From positions 238,178-302,177 of the forward strand of contig WGMS01000014.1 of NCBI GenBank assembly GCA_016124935.1: DNA of 64,000 nucleotides, in the 5' to 3' direction. The position numbers and the translations under genes are program-made. A model generated the notes under the pieces. The model was not told the DNA's origin. It did no database searches and worked only from the letters and a program-made list of their open reading frames with translations. Below are positions 1 to 8,888 of the stretch, piece after piece. The DNA comes from a bacterium (GTDB lineage Bacteria; Cyanobacteriota; Vampirovibrionia; Obscuribacterales; Obscuribacteraceae). Numbering within the stretch: the first letter of the stretch is position 1; every line of letters starts with the position of its first letter.

Positions 1-289
1 AGCGCCTTTTTTGATCTCGGATTATAGAATAGCCTGTATAAATCAGAAGCGTGCTGAAAGCGCAGGCTGCCGATGCCATGATTATCGACCAGTAGAAGTT
101 ATGAGGGAGAACGCCGGCGGCCACTATCAGCCAAAGCATAGAGAATGCAAGACCGACTCCTATGGCAGCCCAGAGCGGACCGGTACCGACTCGTTTGATG
201 CCAGGGTCGGAAACCAGGGTGATTTTGACTCCACCGGTGGGATACTGCGGCAATTTCCAGGCTACCTTATGTAGATACAGGGATGACAA
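1..289 (-). CDS. Partial membrane protein, cut by the left edge
   Basis: Reading the minus strand from 289 there is a continuous frame to the window edge, beginning TTG directly after an in-frame TAG. The N-terminus (SSLYLHKVAWKLPQY) leads into a polar stretch and then two hydrophobic segments at about residues 46-63 and 70-88, so it is probably an integral membrane protein. The C-terminus lies outside the window. It sits 88 bases downstream of the TPR gene on the same strand and could share its transcript. No clear Shine-Dalgarno precedes the TTG, so the start is uncertain. I do not recognise the family. The regular hydrophobic pattern and uninterrupted frame support a real gene. Confidence 0.55.
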   Translation of the reverse strand, partial: MSSLYLHKVAWKLPQYPTGGVKITLVSDPGIKRVGTGPLWAAIGVGLAFSMLWLIVAAGVLPHNFYWSIIMASAACAFSTLLIYTGYSIIRDQKRR

Positions 290-377
290 CTATATTTTGC
301 CCGTTCCGACTGCTCTGATAGCGCTATTCCGGGTTAATTCTGCTTCCGCACCAGATGTCGTGGCATCAGATTGGGAC

Positions 378-1772
378 TTACTCTTCGCCGAAGAGGTCTT
401 CTTTCCACCACCCGGGTTTTGTCTCGGTTGTCGGAATTGCGCGCCAGGCACCGCTTATCTCGCTCGATTCCTCCTGGGGGCTAGCCTGGTTGCCAATCTT
501 AGCCAGAGAGCTTTCGAGATTGGCGATGGCGTTCTTGAGCTTGATAGTCTCTTGATGGGTCTCGCCAAGCAGTCTTTTCTTGACCGGCAGGGATGTTTGA
601 TAGCATTCTCCGGCGCTGTCGTATTTTTCCTGGACATGATAGAGGGTGCCCAGGTTGTGCCAGGCGTTGGCCAGCTCTAGAGAGCCCTCTCCATAGGCTT
701 GCTTATATACATCGACACAGGATCTGGCCAGGGCCTCGGCCCGGGCATAATCTTTGATTGTGTAGTAGCAGCGGGCCAAATCACTTTTTAAGGCGCCGAC
801 CAGGGCGTGACCAGCCCCTAGAACCCTGGATTTGATATCCAGTGATTCTTCTAAATAAACCGTGGCTTCCTGATAGTTGTACTCCCGGGTGTGAATCTTG
901 GCCAGACTCTCCAGGGCATAGCAGTAGTCCGGTGTCATCCGGTCTTCTTTTGCGGTTCGATCGATGAATTCCTGAAATAGAGCCCGGGCTTGTTCGTTGT
1001 TTCCGGAAGCCAGAGCAGTATCAGCCTCTATCTTCAGGGTTTTGAAGTCAAACTCGCCTTCCTGGCTTTTTTGTGGAGTTGCCGCCCGGGGTGTTACCGG
1101 ACTGGGTTGGGATGTCGACTTGAATGTGGGATGGTTCGTTGATGAGCCCATCAAGTGGCTGAGGGTCTTAAATGCCCCCGACTGTTGAATGGGATCTGGA
1201 CTCTGAGCCGGGCTTTGAATTTTTTTCTGGGGACCGGAGGTGAAGCCGGTTCTGAAAGCTGGGATGCCCCCCAGGCTGGCGCCGCCGTCTTTCTTGCGAA
1301 CGCCCCTCAACTGATCTGCTTCGTCTTTTCTGCCCAGAGATTCGAGCACCATGGCGAACTCGTTGAGCAGAGTTTTCACCCTGGGCTCACTTGAGCCAAG
1401 CACTCTGGAATTGACAGCCAGGGCGCGTCGATAAAGGCGTTCTGCTTCAATTTGGTTATTGTTTATCTTGGCTAGCATGGCAAGATTTGCCAGGATACTG
1501 GCCAATTCGTCGGCGTTTTCACCGAGGGCTACTTCATAAATGGCCAGGGCTCTGTAACCATAGATGGCAGCTTCTTGCAGTTTTCCTCTTAGAAGGAGGA
1601 ATTCGCACAATCTATCGAGGGTCAGTGCCAGTCTCTGGTCGTTGGAACCAAGCGCTTCGGCTTCTTCAACGGCCACCATCCAGGTGTGCTCAGCGTAGTC
1701 GTATTTGTTCTCTTGCTGAGCCTTTACGGCTTCATCGAACTTCTCTTTCCATTCCTGTTCGTTATCAAACAT
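378..1772 (-). CDS. Tetratricopeptide repeat protein (kinesin-light-chain type)
   Basis: A 464-residue protein with two TPR blocks, about residues 1-160 and 240-420, separated by a linker rich in Pro, Ser, Thr and Gln. The repeats are of the long KLC-like form, e.g. AIYEVALGENADELASILAN and SRVLGAGHALVGALKSDLA. No signal peptide or membrane segment is visible, so it is probably a cytoplasmic scaffold for protein-protein contacts; no catalytic domain is present. ATG start. It lies 84 bases downstream of the CPBP protease gene on the same strand. The C-terminus ends in a charged tail after a Trp-rich stretch (KPGWWKEDLFGEE). The partner is unknown. Confidence 0.85.
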   Translation of the reverse strand: MFDNEQEWKEKFDEAVKAQQENKYDYAEHTWMVAVEEAEALGSNDQRLALTLDRLCEFLLLRGKLQEAAIYGYRALAIYEVALGENADELASILANLAMLAKINNNQIEAERLYRRALAVNSRVLGSSEPRVKTLLNEFAMVLESLGRKDEADQLRGVRKKDGGASLGGIPAFRTGFTSGPQKKIQSPAQSPDPIQQSGAFKTLSHLMGSSTNHPTFKSTSQPSPVTPRAATPQKSQEGEFDFKTLKIEADTALASGNNEQARALFQEFIDRTAKEDRMTPDYCYALESLAKIHTREYNYQEATVYLEESLDIKSRVLGAGHALVGALKSDLARCYYTIKDYARAEALARSCVDVYKQAYGEGSLELANAWHNLGTLYHVQEKYDSAGECYQTSLPVKKRLLGETHQETIKLKNAIANLESSLAKIGNQASPQEESSEISGAWRAIPTTETKPGWWKEDLFGEE

Positions 1773-1856
1773 CGGCTTCTACTGATGCAATATCACAATC
1801 CCTCTGGGGGACGTGACGGAGTGATTTCGAGCTGCCAATACTCTCATGCCCAATAT

Positions 1857-3389
1857 TTAGCCATAGGCAACCAGGGCCATGATAAAAGTGCAGCTATTCC
1901 ACAGGCAATGGGCCACCATGGAAGGCACCAGGCTCCTGGTTTTTTCAAGGATAAAGGCGAATAGAAAGCCCAGGCAGAAAAGCTGAAGCGCCCCGCCTAG
2001 ATCAAGATGAATGACCGAGAAAACAGCGGCGCTTACAACCAGGGAGGGAAATATGCTGAATCTGCGACGCAACGAAGTATAGAGAAAGCCGCGGAATAAA
2101 AGCTCTTCAATAATTCCAGGCAAAACTCCCAGCGCGAAGATGAACAGAACTATGCCCAGGGGATTAGCCTCTTTGGCTGCGGACATGACCACGGCGACGA
2201 TGGGGTTGTCCGAGCCCTGGGAGCCTAGTTTCGTAGATATGAAGACAGCTAAGACGACCAGGGGTATACAGGCGTACCAGGTCAGGATGCCGGCGGTGAC
2301 CAGTTTGAAAATGCCACGATTCTCCACTTTCAGCCTCAGTTTCAGACTTTCGAAGAAGGGGAGCTGATTGGGGCGTATGGCAAGCATCCAAATAAGCAGG
2401 ATAGAGGGCAGGTTCTGAAAGAGATAGAGTCCGGCAGTGAGAAGCGCTATGGCGATTACGCCGTGCTCAGAAGCGATGTTGGCCATCTGGGAAGAGATGC
2501 TTTTTAAAGGCACTGCCAGGAGAAACTCTATCGATAGCCAGCCGATGAAGACCCCGTACACCGTTTTACCGGACCAGTCAGAAGGAGCTCTTATTAGTTT
2601 GAGACCGTTATCATCGGTGGGTTTTCTGGGAAGGAAGAAAAGCTGAATAAAGATAATGATCGAACCAACAAGCGCAGAGAGCACAGCGGCAATACCGAAG
2701 ACGCCCAGGCGTACCATGTAATACATATAGCGTTCATGGAAATCGGCATGCATCTCTTTGAACTGCTTTGTCTTGCCTGCATTTTTGACGAGCTGCATGG
2801 TGACGATTTCGCGATACCATCCTGCCGAAACGTCTTTTTCGGCAATTTTGCGGAGCGCGTCATAGTCCGAACTCTTCACCTTCTTAGTCACATAGACAGC
2901 TTCCAGAAGTCGAGCCAGTTCTTGTGCTTTCTCTTTTCTTTCTCCATCCACGGCGAGAAGCTGTTTGAGAGGTTTCTTGATGCTTTTGCCCTGGTCTCCA
3001 AAGAGAATAATCTGCTTGGTGAGAAGGGTAGTGGATTTGGGAGCGGATTCCACCGCTTCGCCAAGAAGCTCTTCGGCTTCTTGATAAAACTGTTCCTTGG
3101 GGCTCTCCATCTTCTCTTTCAAGGAAGGCATGGATGGCATATAGCTTTCCAGGGCAATATAGCCGGAGCTCATCTTTAGATAAAGTTCGGCTCTATCAGC
3201 TCTGGTATAAGCCAGGTTGGCGTTCGCCCTGCTGAGGATTCCGCGGTAGGCTTGCAACAGAACAAAGGCAGTGGCGTAGACCAGGAGGACCTGAATAACC
3301 ACTTTCTTCTTATCGTCTTTTAGATACACCGCAAGGGCGGCCAGGACCAGGAATCCAATTAGCCAGGCATAGTAAATGAGGTCTTCCAA
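1857..3389 (-). CDS. CPBP-family intramembrane metalloprotease with long N-terminal extension
   Basis: 510 residues. The C-terminal third carries the CPBP (CAAX protease and bacteriocin-processing) signature: EELLFRG near residue 428, a histidine in SVIHLD near 458 and AHCLWN near 494, the Glu/Arg and His/Asn set of this family. Several hydrophobic segments surround it, with two more at the N-terminus (about 6-22 and 30-48). Between them lies a soluble, helical, Lys/Glu-rich stretch (about 70-210) that ordinary CPBP proteases lack and that may be a TPR-like sensor or partner-binding domain. The start is TTG, preceded by AAGGA six bases upstream. Family members cleave prenylated or peptide substrates in the membrane; the substrate here is unknown. 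Confidence 0.85.
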   Translation of the reverse strand: MEDLIYYAWLIGFLVLAALAVYLKDDKKKVVIQVLLVYATAFVLLQAYRGILSRANANLAYTRADRAELYLKMSSGYIALESYMPSMPSLKEKMESPKEQFYQEAEELLGEAVESAPKSTTLLTKQIILFGDQGKSIKKPLKQLLAVDGERKEKAQELARLLEAVYVTKKVKSSDYDALRKIAEKDVSAGWYREIVTMQLVKNAGKTKQFKEMHADFHERYMYYMVRLGVFGIAAVLSALVGSIIIFIQLFFLPRKPTDDNGLKLIRAPSDWSGKTVYGVFIGWLSIEFLLAVPLKSISSQMANIASEHGVIAIALLTAGLYLFQNLPSILLIWMLAIRPNQLPFFESLKLRLKVENRGIFKLVTAGILTWYACIPLVVLAVFISTKLGSQGSDNPIVAVVMSAAKEANPLGIVLFIFALGVLPGIIEELLFRGFLYTSLRRRFSIFPSLVVSAAVFSVIHLDLGGALQLFCLGFLFAFILEKTRSLVPSMVAHCLWNSCTFIMALVAYG

Positions 3390-3492
3390 AATCGGTCCTT
3401 TCCACGGGGAGCTAAAGAATTCTAGTATATAGCTTCCCCGACGGATAAAGTTAGCCGTCGGAACATTGTTGTCTCATAACAGGCTGAAATCT

Positions 3493-3807
3493 CTAGCCGC
3501 CGTCGCCGCCGCCGCCCCAGAAGCTGGAGCCGTATTCGCCCAGTTCTCCAAAACCGCTGAATTCTCCGAAATCGCCCAGGTTGTCCATACCACCAAATTC
3601 TGTGGTCCGGTCGTGGAGGAAATCGTCGTCATGATCAGGATAATAGCCGGGGTCGCTTCGGGGGACCTGGTCCGGGTAATAGCCCCAGGGGAACATCCTG
3701 GAGAGTTGCTTCCTTCTCAAGAATTTGGGAAACTTGACCACGCCGAGCCCGATCAGGACCAGAGCGCAGAATATAAGTTCGGTTAGAACGATGTTGTCCC
3801 AGTTCAT
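3493..3807 (-). CDS. Small Gly/Asp-rich single-pass membrane protein
   Basis: 104 residues with an ATG start and a GGAAG sequence seven bases upstream. One hydrophobic helix at about residues 8-26 (LIFCALVLIGLGVV) is followed by a basic KFPKFLRRK patch, then a long acidic and aromatic tail rich in Gly, Tyr, Phe and Asp ending in GGGGDGG. The positive-inside rule places the tail in the cytoplasm. No family recognised. It has the same orientation as the protease and TPR genes upstream of it in the window, but a 100-base gap to the protease makes an operon uncertain. Confidence 0.6.
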   Translation of the reverse strand: MNWDNIVLTELIFCALVLIGLGVVKFPKFLRRKQLSRMFPWGYYPDQVPRSDPGYYPDHDDDFLHDRTTEFGGMDNLGDFGEFSGFGELGEYGSSFWGGGGDGG

Positions 3808-3915
3808 AATATTGCTTCCATAGCTCGGTTTGTAACCGATAGAGCCTTCCTGGCTGAACTATGGCATCAATTATGAGGACCTGAAATTAAGAAGTCAACG
3901 GCTTCAGTGGGAGAA

Positions 3916-4122
3916 TTACTCATTATCCGTTAGCAAAGCCACTTTCTGGTTGCCGACGGTGCTCACTGACATTTGGGGGCTCTGGGTGCGTTTGAAGTTC
4001 TCGATGTATCTTCGAAGGGCTTCTCTAATGAGGTCGGATCTGGTTCTATGCTCGACCTGGGCGACAAAGTCTATCTGTTCAAGTAAACCTGGGGGTAATG
4101 CAACGAGTACTTTCTTAGGCAT
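3916..4122 (-). CDS. Ribbon-helix-helix (CopG-type) DNA-binding protein
   Basis: 68 residues. The N-terminal 45 residues fit the ribbon-helix-helix fold: a beta strand KVLVALPPGLLEQIDFVAQ, then a helix with RTRSDLIREALRRYIE, the usual turn and second-helix pattern of CopG/Arc repressors and antitoxins. An AAGG sequence lies about eight bases before the ATG. No toxin-like partner is adjacent on either side, so it is either an autonomous repressor or an orphan antitoxin. The divergent 384-base region towards selD could hold its operator. Good confidence in the fold, none in the target. Confidence 0.75.
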   Translation of the reverse strand: MPKKVLVALPPGLLEQIDFVAQVEHRTRSDLIREALRRYIENFKRTQSPQMSVSTVGNQKVALLTDNE

Positions 4123-4506
4123 GCGACAACCTTGCTTTTGAACGATTATGGGTACAACGAAAGGAAATTTTTACGAAACCACGCAAGCCCGTAGACGTTC
4201 GCAAGTTCTCCGTCTATTCTAGGCGTAACCGAAAGGTTCCAGGGTATGAATTTACAACTATCAGGCAATTTTTTAAAGGGCTGAAACGCCCATAAATAGC
4301 AGAGACTGTAGATTTTTATATAAAAGGAATTTTGGAATGTCCTAAACCCTGTCCTGTCGAGACCTGCTCTATAAGTGGTTTTCAGAAGGACCAATTCTAG
4401 TGGGTTTATGGAATCGTTGTAATTTGATAAAAAGACTTGACCTTTTTGATCTTCTGAAAACATGTAATTATGCGAGTCTTCTGCGTATACAAAGTGCTAT
4501 AGAAGT
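4123..4506. other. Divergent intergenic region between the RHH gene and selD
   Basis: 384 bases, AT-richer than the flanks. One open frame exists on the minus strand (4146-4463), but its composition is irregular and no ribosome binding site supports it. I found no tRNA, riboswitch or convincing promoter. It presumably carries the divergent promoters for the RHH gene and selD. Confidence 0.4.
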
Positions 4507-5568
4507 ATGAATGAAAGTTTTGAGAGTGACGTTCCCAAGTTGACTGCCAGGGTGAAAGCCGGTGGTTGTGCGGCTAAGCTCGGCTCGGCCGAGTTGCAAT
4601 CTATATTGGCCAGAGTGCCGGTGATTCAATCGCCACAACTGATTGCAGGTATAGAAGGCTTCGAAGACGCTGCTGTTTACAAAATTTCAGATGATCTTGC
4701 AATCGTTGAGACTATAGATTTTTTTCCACCGCTGGTAGATGACCCTTTTCTTTTTGGTCAGATAGCGGCTGCCAATGCGCTGTCTGATGTATATGCCATG
4801 GGGGCGAAACCGATACTTGCCTTGAATGTTCTCTGCTTTCCGACCTGCGATTACCCCATGTCGGTGCTGGAGGAGATTTTGAAAGGCGGGGCTTCCAAAG
4901 TGGAGGAGAGCGGCGCCAGTCTGGCAGGGGGGCATTCGATCCAGACCACTGATCCGGTTTACGGTCTGGCGGTGACCGGACTGGTTCATCCCGATAAAGT
5001 GCTCACCAATAGTGGTGCCCGGGCCGGTGACGTACTTGTGCTCACCAAGAAGATCGGTAGCGGGGTTTCGCTCTTAGGCTTAAAAGGAGAAGAGCTGCAG
5101 CCGAGTTCGCAGATAGAGCTCTTCGAGAGCTTGACTGCTTTGAACGATAAGGCCTGTAGTATTGCGCTTGGCTATCATGTTAATGGCATGACGGACATAA
5201 CCGGTTTCGGATTGGCCGGGCATCTTCTGGAGATGGCGCGTTCGAGCAAGCTGGTGGTGGAGCTGGATATAGACAGGGTGCCATTTTTTCCCCAGGCAGC
5301 TGAACTTGCCGGTCAGGGCTTTGTCCCGGCAGGGACCTATGGAAACAGACAGTCGTTCTCGGAATTTATCACCTATATAAAGGATGTGAATCTGGAGCTT
5401 CAGGATCTGATTTTCGATCCCCAGACTTCCGGGGGCTTGCTGATGGCTTTATCAGATCGGGACGCCGAGCATCTTCTTAGGGAACTCGACGCGGCAGGAA
5501 TAGTCGCGGCTTCTATAGGAAGGATGCTTGAACCTGAGTCGGAAGCCGGTCATCTCTTTGTTGTATGA
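4507..5568 (+). CDS. selD: Selenide, water dikinase (selenophosphate synthetase)
   Basis: 353 residues, the normal length for SelD. The enzyme makes monoselenophosphate from selenide and ATP, the selenium donor for selenocysteine, 2-selenouridine and Se-cofactor pathways. The N-terminal active-site loop reads AGGCAAKLG with Cys21 aligned to the essential Cys17 of the E. coli enzyme; the second cysteine of the usual GCGCK motif is alanine. The AIRS-type fold is visible in GQIAAANALSDVYAMGAKP, GGHSIQTTDPVYG and DPQTSGGLLMAL. ATG start with only a weak AGAAG sequence upstream. yedF follows 20 bases downstream, so the two form a selenium operon. No selA, selB, ybbB or tRNA-Sec is visible in the window. 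Confidence 0.95.
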   Translation: MNESFESDVPKLTARVKAGGCAAKLGSAELQSILARVPVIQSPQLIAGIEGFEDAAVYKISDDLAIVETIDFFPPLVDDPFLFGQIAAANALSDVYAMGAKPILALNVLCFPTCDYPMSVLEEILKGGASKVEESGASLAGGHSIQTTDPVYGLAVTGLVHPDKVLTNSGARAGDVLVLTKKIGSGVSLLGLKGEELQPSSQIELFESLTALNDKACSIALGYHVNGMTDITGFGLAGHLLEMARSSKLVVELDIDRVPFFPQAAELAGQGFVPAGTYGNRQSFSEFITYIKDVNLELQDLIFDPQTSGGLLMALSDRDAEHLLRELDAAGIVAASIGRMLEPESEAGHLFVV

Positions 5569-5588
5569 GTTTTTAAAGGAGCAATATT

Positions 5589-6224
5589 TTGAGCGATGAA
5601 ATCGACCTGCGTGGTCTGGTCTGTCCGGAGCCGGTTCTGAGAACCAAGAAGTTGATCGATGATGAAAGTCTAAAGCAGATAACTGTGCTGGTCGAGACCG
5701 AGATCAATGTCAAAAACCTGGAGAGGTTGGCGCACTCGAAGAATATTGATTTGACCAGTTCAAAGGAGGGTGAGCACTTCAAAGTCATTTTGCGGCGCCC
5801 AGAAAGACTGGTGCAAGATAGTGATAGTGATGGTGAAGGAAGAATCGCCGCTGCGAGCAGGGAGAGAGCCGGTGGAGTCGCTGAATCTGTGGGTACGGTT
5901 GTCTTTCTGGGCAAGAATACATTCGGTGAAGGCGATCCTGATTTCTCCTCGAGCCTGCTCAATGTTTTTCTACAAACGATATATGACTCCGGTCATCGTC
6001 CCCGGGCGATACTGATGGCGAACAGTGGCGTCAAACTGCTGGCGAGAGACTCTAATGTCCGGCCGGTTTTGCGGCAATTCGAAGAGGCTGGATGCGATGT
6101 ATTCGCTTGCGGTCTCTGCGTGGAATTCTATGGGCTGAAAGAGGATGTTCCTACCGAGAAGATAACGAACATGTTCTCTATAGTCGAATTCATGATGACC
6201 GCAGATAAGGTGATAAGTCCTTAG
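5589..6224 (+). CDS. yedF: Selenium-metabolism protein YedF (TusA-like plus DsrE-like domain)
   Basis: 211 residues. Residues 1-75 are a TusA/SirA domain with the conserved CPEP motif (Cys12). Residues 100-211 form a DsrE/DsrF-like domain (VVFLGKNTFGEG, a SGVKLLARDS stretch and CGLCVEFYGL). This two-domain form is typically encoded beside selD and is thought to handle selenium or sulfur as a persulfide or perselenide carrier, though its biochemistry is poorly known. The start is TTG, set by an AAGGAG ribosome binding site seven bases upstream and by the position of the domain. It is translated from the same transcript as selD. The last four bases overlap the end of a small converging reading frame. 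Confidence 0.92.
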   Translation: MSDEIDLRGLVCPEPVLRTKKLIDDESLKQITVLVETEINVKNLERLAHSKNIDLTSSKEGEHFKVILRRPERLVQDSDSDGEGRIAAASRERAGGVAESVGTVVFLGKNTFGEGDPDFSSSLLNVFLQTIYDSGHRPRAILMANSGVKLLARDSNVRPVLRQFEEAGCDVFACGLCVEFYGLKEDVPTEKITNMFSIVEFMMTADKVISP

Positions 6225-6373
6225 AGGTTGCGATTGTAGTCGCTCAAAAAGCCATCCTGATTGAGGATTTTATAGAAGAACATCGACATGATCATGGTCA
6301 TAATGATGATCGATACAATGATCAGCATGGTCGCGTCGTGCATCAAGTTCGCGAACTGAGCGAGTAATTCCAT
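6221..6373 (-). CDS. Possible 50-residue single-pass membrane peptide
   Basis: A 50-codon frame starting ATG, convergent with yedF and overlapping its stop by four bases. The sequence MELLAQFANLMHDATMLI runs into a strong hydrophobic helix to about residue 34, followed by a short polar tail. The HDATMLI stretch and helix recall the first membrane helix of cytochrome oxidase subunit II, but nothing else of that protein is present. Only a weak GGTGG lies upstream. It could be a genuine small membrane protein, a remnant, or chance. A longer in-frame start exists at 6505 but adds a low-quality N-terminus. Confidence 0.35.
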   Translation of the reverse strand: MELLAQFANLMHDATMLIIVSIIIMTMIMSMFFYKILNQDGFLSDYNRNL

Positions 6374-6524
6374 ATGTGCCACCGGAACCGGAAAAGGATT
6401 GCTCAATAATAACAGAAAGATAAAGATATGCAAATGAAAAGAAGTGGTTGCCAAGCGGTAGTTGCTGCCCGCAAACTTCTTGCCCGTCACCGTCGAAAGT
6501 CGCATCTGGTCGCAATTTCTATGA

Positions 6525-6552
6525 TGGAAAGATTTTCAGCGGTTTTTCTTTC
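6525..6552 (+). repeat. 28-bp repeat, copy 1 (terminator-like)
   Basis: This 28-base block (begins TGGAAAGATTTTCAGC, ends in a T-rich GGTTTTTCTTTC) is identical to 13918-13945. With the two bases before it, it folds into a hairpin 6523-6540 having one A-G mismatch, followed by the T-rich tail, so it resembles a plus-strand terminator. Here it stands about 300 bases after yedF and 130 bases before the esterase start. Confidence 0.8.
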
Positions 6553-6683
6553 TATAGCAAGAAGAGCCGGATTTTTATTAGAAAGGTCAATTTTGCCAGG
6601 TCTTGGTTGAAATTGAAGGCGACAAGAAAAGTGTCCCAGGCACCGAAACTTTTTGAGCTCGCCGCTGTAATGTTATCGAGACC

Positions 6684-7769
6684 ATGATCAATCGAGGTTC
6701 CGAACTTATGAAACTGCCGAAATTCGAAGGACGGAAGATTCCAGTCTTTCAATCTGGTCTTCTTGTCTTCCTTCTTCTGGTCGCAGTTGTTTCGTTGGTA
6801 TGCTCTTTTGATGCAGACGCGCGTTCTCCTGAAGGTGGTTTTTACTCGCGCTGGAGTGAGTCTCGCTCTGGCTTTCGTTTTAAAAAAGGTATCGGAGCCA
6901 TCGAACACAGAAAGTTGATGTCCGGAGGTATCGAGCGAAACTACCTGCTCTATCTGCCTGCCGGTGCCGCCAGGCAGAGCGCGCCTTGCTCCCTGGTGAT
7001 TGCCTGTCACGGGGGCGGTGGCACTGCTCGCTCCATGGATCGCTTGTGTGGTGGTCTGACAGCGCTTGCCGAGAAAGAAGGTTTTATCGTCGCTTTTCCC
7101 GATGGCATAGACAGGCACTGGAACGATGGAAGAACCGTCAACCTCAACAATGCCAGCGACGTCGATTTCATTGCCACCATGATTGATGCTCTCATAGCCG
7201 AAGGTCTTGTCGACAGAAGTCGGGTTTATTCCACCGGTATCTCGAATGGAGGTTTTTTCTCCCAGTATCTGGCCAAGAAGATTCCGGAGAAGTTAGCTGC
7301 AGTAGCCTCCGTTGCCGCAACTTTGCCGGAATTCTATCTGAAGATGGATAAGACTGCACCGGTGCCGGTGCTATATATACTTGGTACCGAAGATCCACTT
7401 GTTCCCTATAATGGTGGAGAAGTGGGCGGAAAGGTCTTGAAGAAGAAGCGTGGCGTTGTTCTGCCCGCCGAAGAGGCGCTTCGGTATTGGCTCAGCAATA
7501 ACGGGATTGCGCAGGTAAAGCCGACTAAGCGGCATCTTAATTGCGTCGGCAGCGATATGAGTATTGAAATTCGTGAATTCTCGGATGGGGATGAAAGCCG
7601 AGATGTTAGTTTCTACAAGATCATCGGGGGAGGTCACACCTGGCCCCAGGGCTGGCAGTATCTGCCGGAATGGATAGTCGGCAAAACCAATCGCCAAATC
7701 AATGCCAACGAAGTGATCTGGGATTTCTTCTCTCGCCACCGTTTAAAGGCTGCCGGCGGCCTCGAATAG
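6684..7769 (+). CDS. Secreted PHB-depolymerase/feruloyl-esterase-family hydrolase
   Basis: Up to 361 residues. An N-terminal hydrophobic stretch (SGLLVFLLLVAVVSLVCSF) is a signal peptide or anchor, so the enzyme is exported. The alpha/beta-hydrolase domain matches the polyhydroxybutyrate depolymerase (LpqC) family: CHGGGGTARSMD oxyanion region, nucleophile serine in GISNGG, aspartate in GTEDPLVPY and histidine in GGGHTWP. Members hydrolyse polyesters or aryl esters; the substrate here is unknown. A second ATG at 6708 gives a more usual signal peptide start (MKLPKFEGRK); neither start has a strong ribosome binding site. The gene ends 27 bases inside the converging PfkB kinase gene. Confidence 0.85.
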   Translation: MINRGSELMKLPKFEGRKIPVFQSGLLVFLLLVAVVSLVCSFDADARSPEGGFYSRWSESRSGFRFKKGIGAIEHRKLMSGGIERNYLLYLPAGAARQSAPCSLVIACHGGGGTARSMDRLCGGLTALAEKEGFIVAFPDGIDRHWNDGRTVNLNNASDVDFIATMIDALIAEGLVDRSRVYSTGISNGGFFSQYLAKKIPEKLAAVASVAATLPEFYLKMDKTAPVPVLYILGTEDPLVPYNGGEVGGKVLKKKRGVVLPAEEALRYWLSNNGIAQVKPTKRHLNCVGSDMSIEIREFSDGDESRDVSFYKIIGGGHTWPQGWQYLPEWIVGKTNRQINANEVIWDFFSRHRLKAAGGLE

Positions 7770-8864
7770 CTTTTGTACTTCGATGCTGGTAGGCAGCGAG
7801 GCGTGGGCGCTGATACTGCGGGTGGTGAGTGCGCCTACTGCTGACCCGAATTTCCCTGCCTCGGCCAGTGCCGGACCCTTGAGATTAGAGACATGCTTTT
7901 TCAATGAAGCCTCCCTGCAACTTTCCAGGAGGTTATGCAAAAATCCTGCCATATAGGCATCTCCGGCTCCCACACCGGCCACGGTATCGACTGGAAAGAC
8001 ATCGATAGAGCGAGACTCTGTGCCTGTTTTCAAAAGGCTTCCTCTTTCAGCCAGGGTGACTATCAAGACCGAAGGTTCGAAACGTTGAAACAAGGAGGCG
8101 GCAAGCTCATCGATAACCGAAAGAGGCAGCAGGTCAAGGGTCCTTGCCGCGCAGGCTTCATGCCCGCTCGAGGGAGGATTGTCATAGAGGTTGGTAACCT
8201 CTTCAGGAACATTCTCGAAGCTTTTATCTGGATTGATCTGGCGATTCCAGTAGATCAGCTCCAGCAAATTGACTTTGATTATATCGGCGAGGCTCATGGC
8301 ACGTTTCACCGATTCTTTCGCCTCTTTACCCTCTCCTGTGGGGAAACCGGCATCGAAGGAGATAACCATATCCTCTTGTGCCGCCTTGGTCAGCGCTTTG
8401 ATCACGGCACTTCTGCGCGGGTCTGAAGTAAGGGATATACCGGTAGCATGAATCAGGTCCTTTCCCTGCAACACCTGATCCGAAATCTCTTCTTCGGTCA
8501 GCTTCTGGGCAGCATTACCTGAAGGCCAGTTCAAGAAAGTGTTGTCGTCATCGATGGTGGTGAATACATAACATTGGGCAGTCGGATAGTTTGAATCCGT
8601 GATTATATTCTCCACATCGACCCCTTCGTCGCTGAGAACTTTGAGCAGGTACTTTCCCTGGATATCATTGCCGACTTTGGCCAGAAGGCTGCTTTTCGAG
8701 CCAAGGCGGCTCAGTCCGATGGCGACGTTGGCCGCGTTGCCTCCCAGGGATTTTATGAAACTTTCGGCTTCGATGAAGCCGGCACCCCGGGTGGTGGAGA
8801 TCCAGTCCACTACCAGTTCGCCTATAGCTATTGCCGATTTGGAAGTATTGCTCGATTTGCTCAC
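7743..8864 (-). CDS. PfkB-family sugar kinase
   Basis: 373 residues, longer than the usual 300-330. PfkB signature 1 is seen in GGNAANVAIGLSRLG and signature 2 in DTVAGVGAGDAYMAGF, whose GAGD supplies the anion hole and catalytic Asp (about residue 300). The ribokinase/fructokinase group phosphorylates sugars or related alcohols. The extra length is an insertion at about 205-245 (after VNLLELIYWN) before the core resumes, of unknown role. GTG start. It is the last gene of a minus-strand operon: alcohol dehydrogenase, SCP2-like protein, then this kinase 24 bases on. Its 3' end overlaps the esterase gene in a tail-to-tail arrangement. The sugar cannot be named from sequence. Confidence 0.88.
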   Translation of the reverse strand: MSKSSNTSKSAIAIGELVVDWISTTRGAGFIEAESFIKSLGGNAANVAIGLSRLGSKSSLLAKVGNDIQGKYLLKVLSDEGVDVENIITDSNYPTAQCYVFTTIDDDNTFLNWPSGNAAQKLTEEEISDQVLQGKDLIHATGISLTSDPRRSAVIKALTKAAQEDMVISFDAGFPTGEGKEAKESVKRAMSLADIIKVNLLELIYWNRQINPDKSFENVPEEVTNLYDNPPSSGHEACAARTLDLLPLSVIDELAASLFQRFEPSVLIVTLAERGSLLKTGTESRSIDVFPVDTVAGVGAGDAYMAGFLHNLLESCREASLKKHVSNLKGPALAEAGKFGSAVGALTTRSISAHASLPTSIEVQKLFEAAGSL

Positions 8865-8888
8865 TGATCAATTCCCGGGACTCTTGCC

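Noticed and set aside
4146..4463. 105-codon minus-strand frame between the RHH gene and selD
   Set aside because: No ribosome binding site, unbalanced composition and no recognisable motif.
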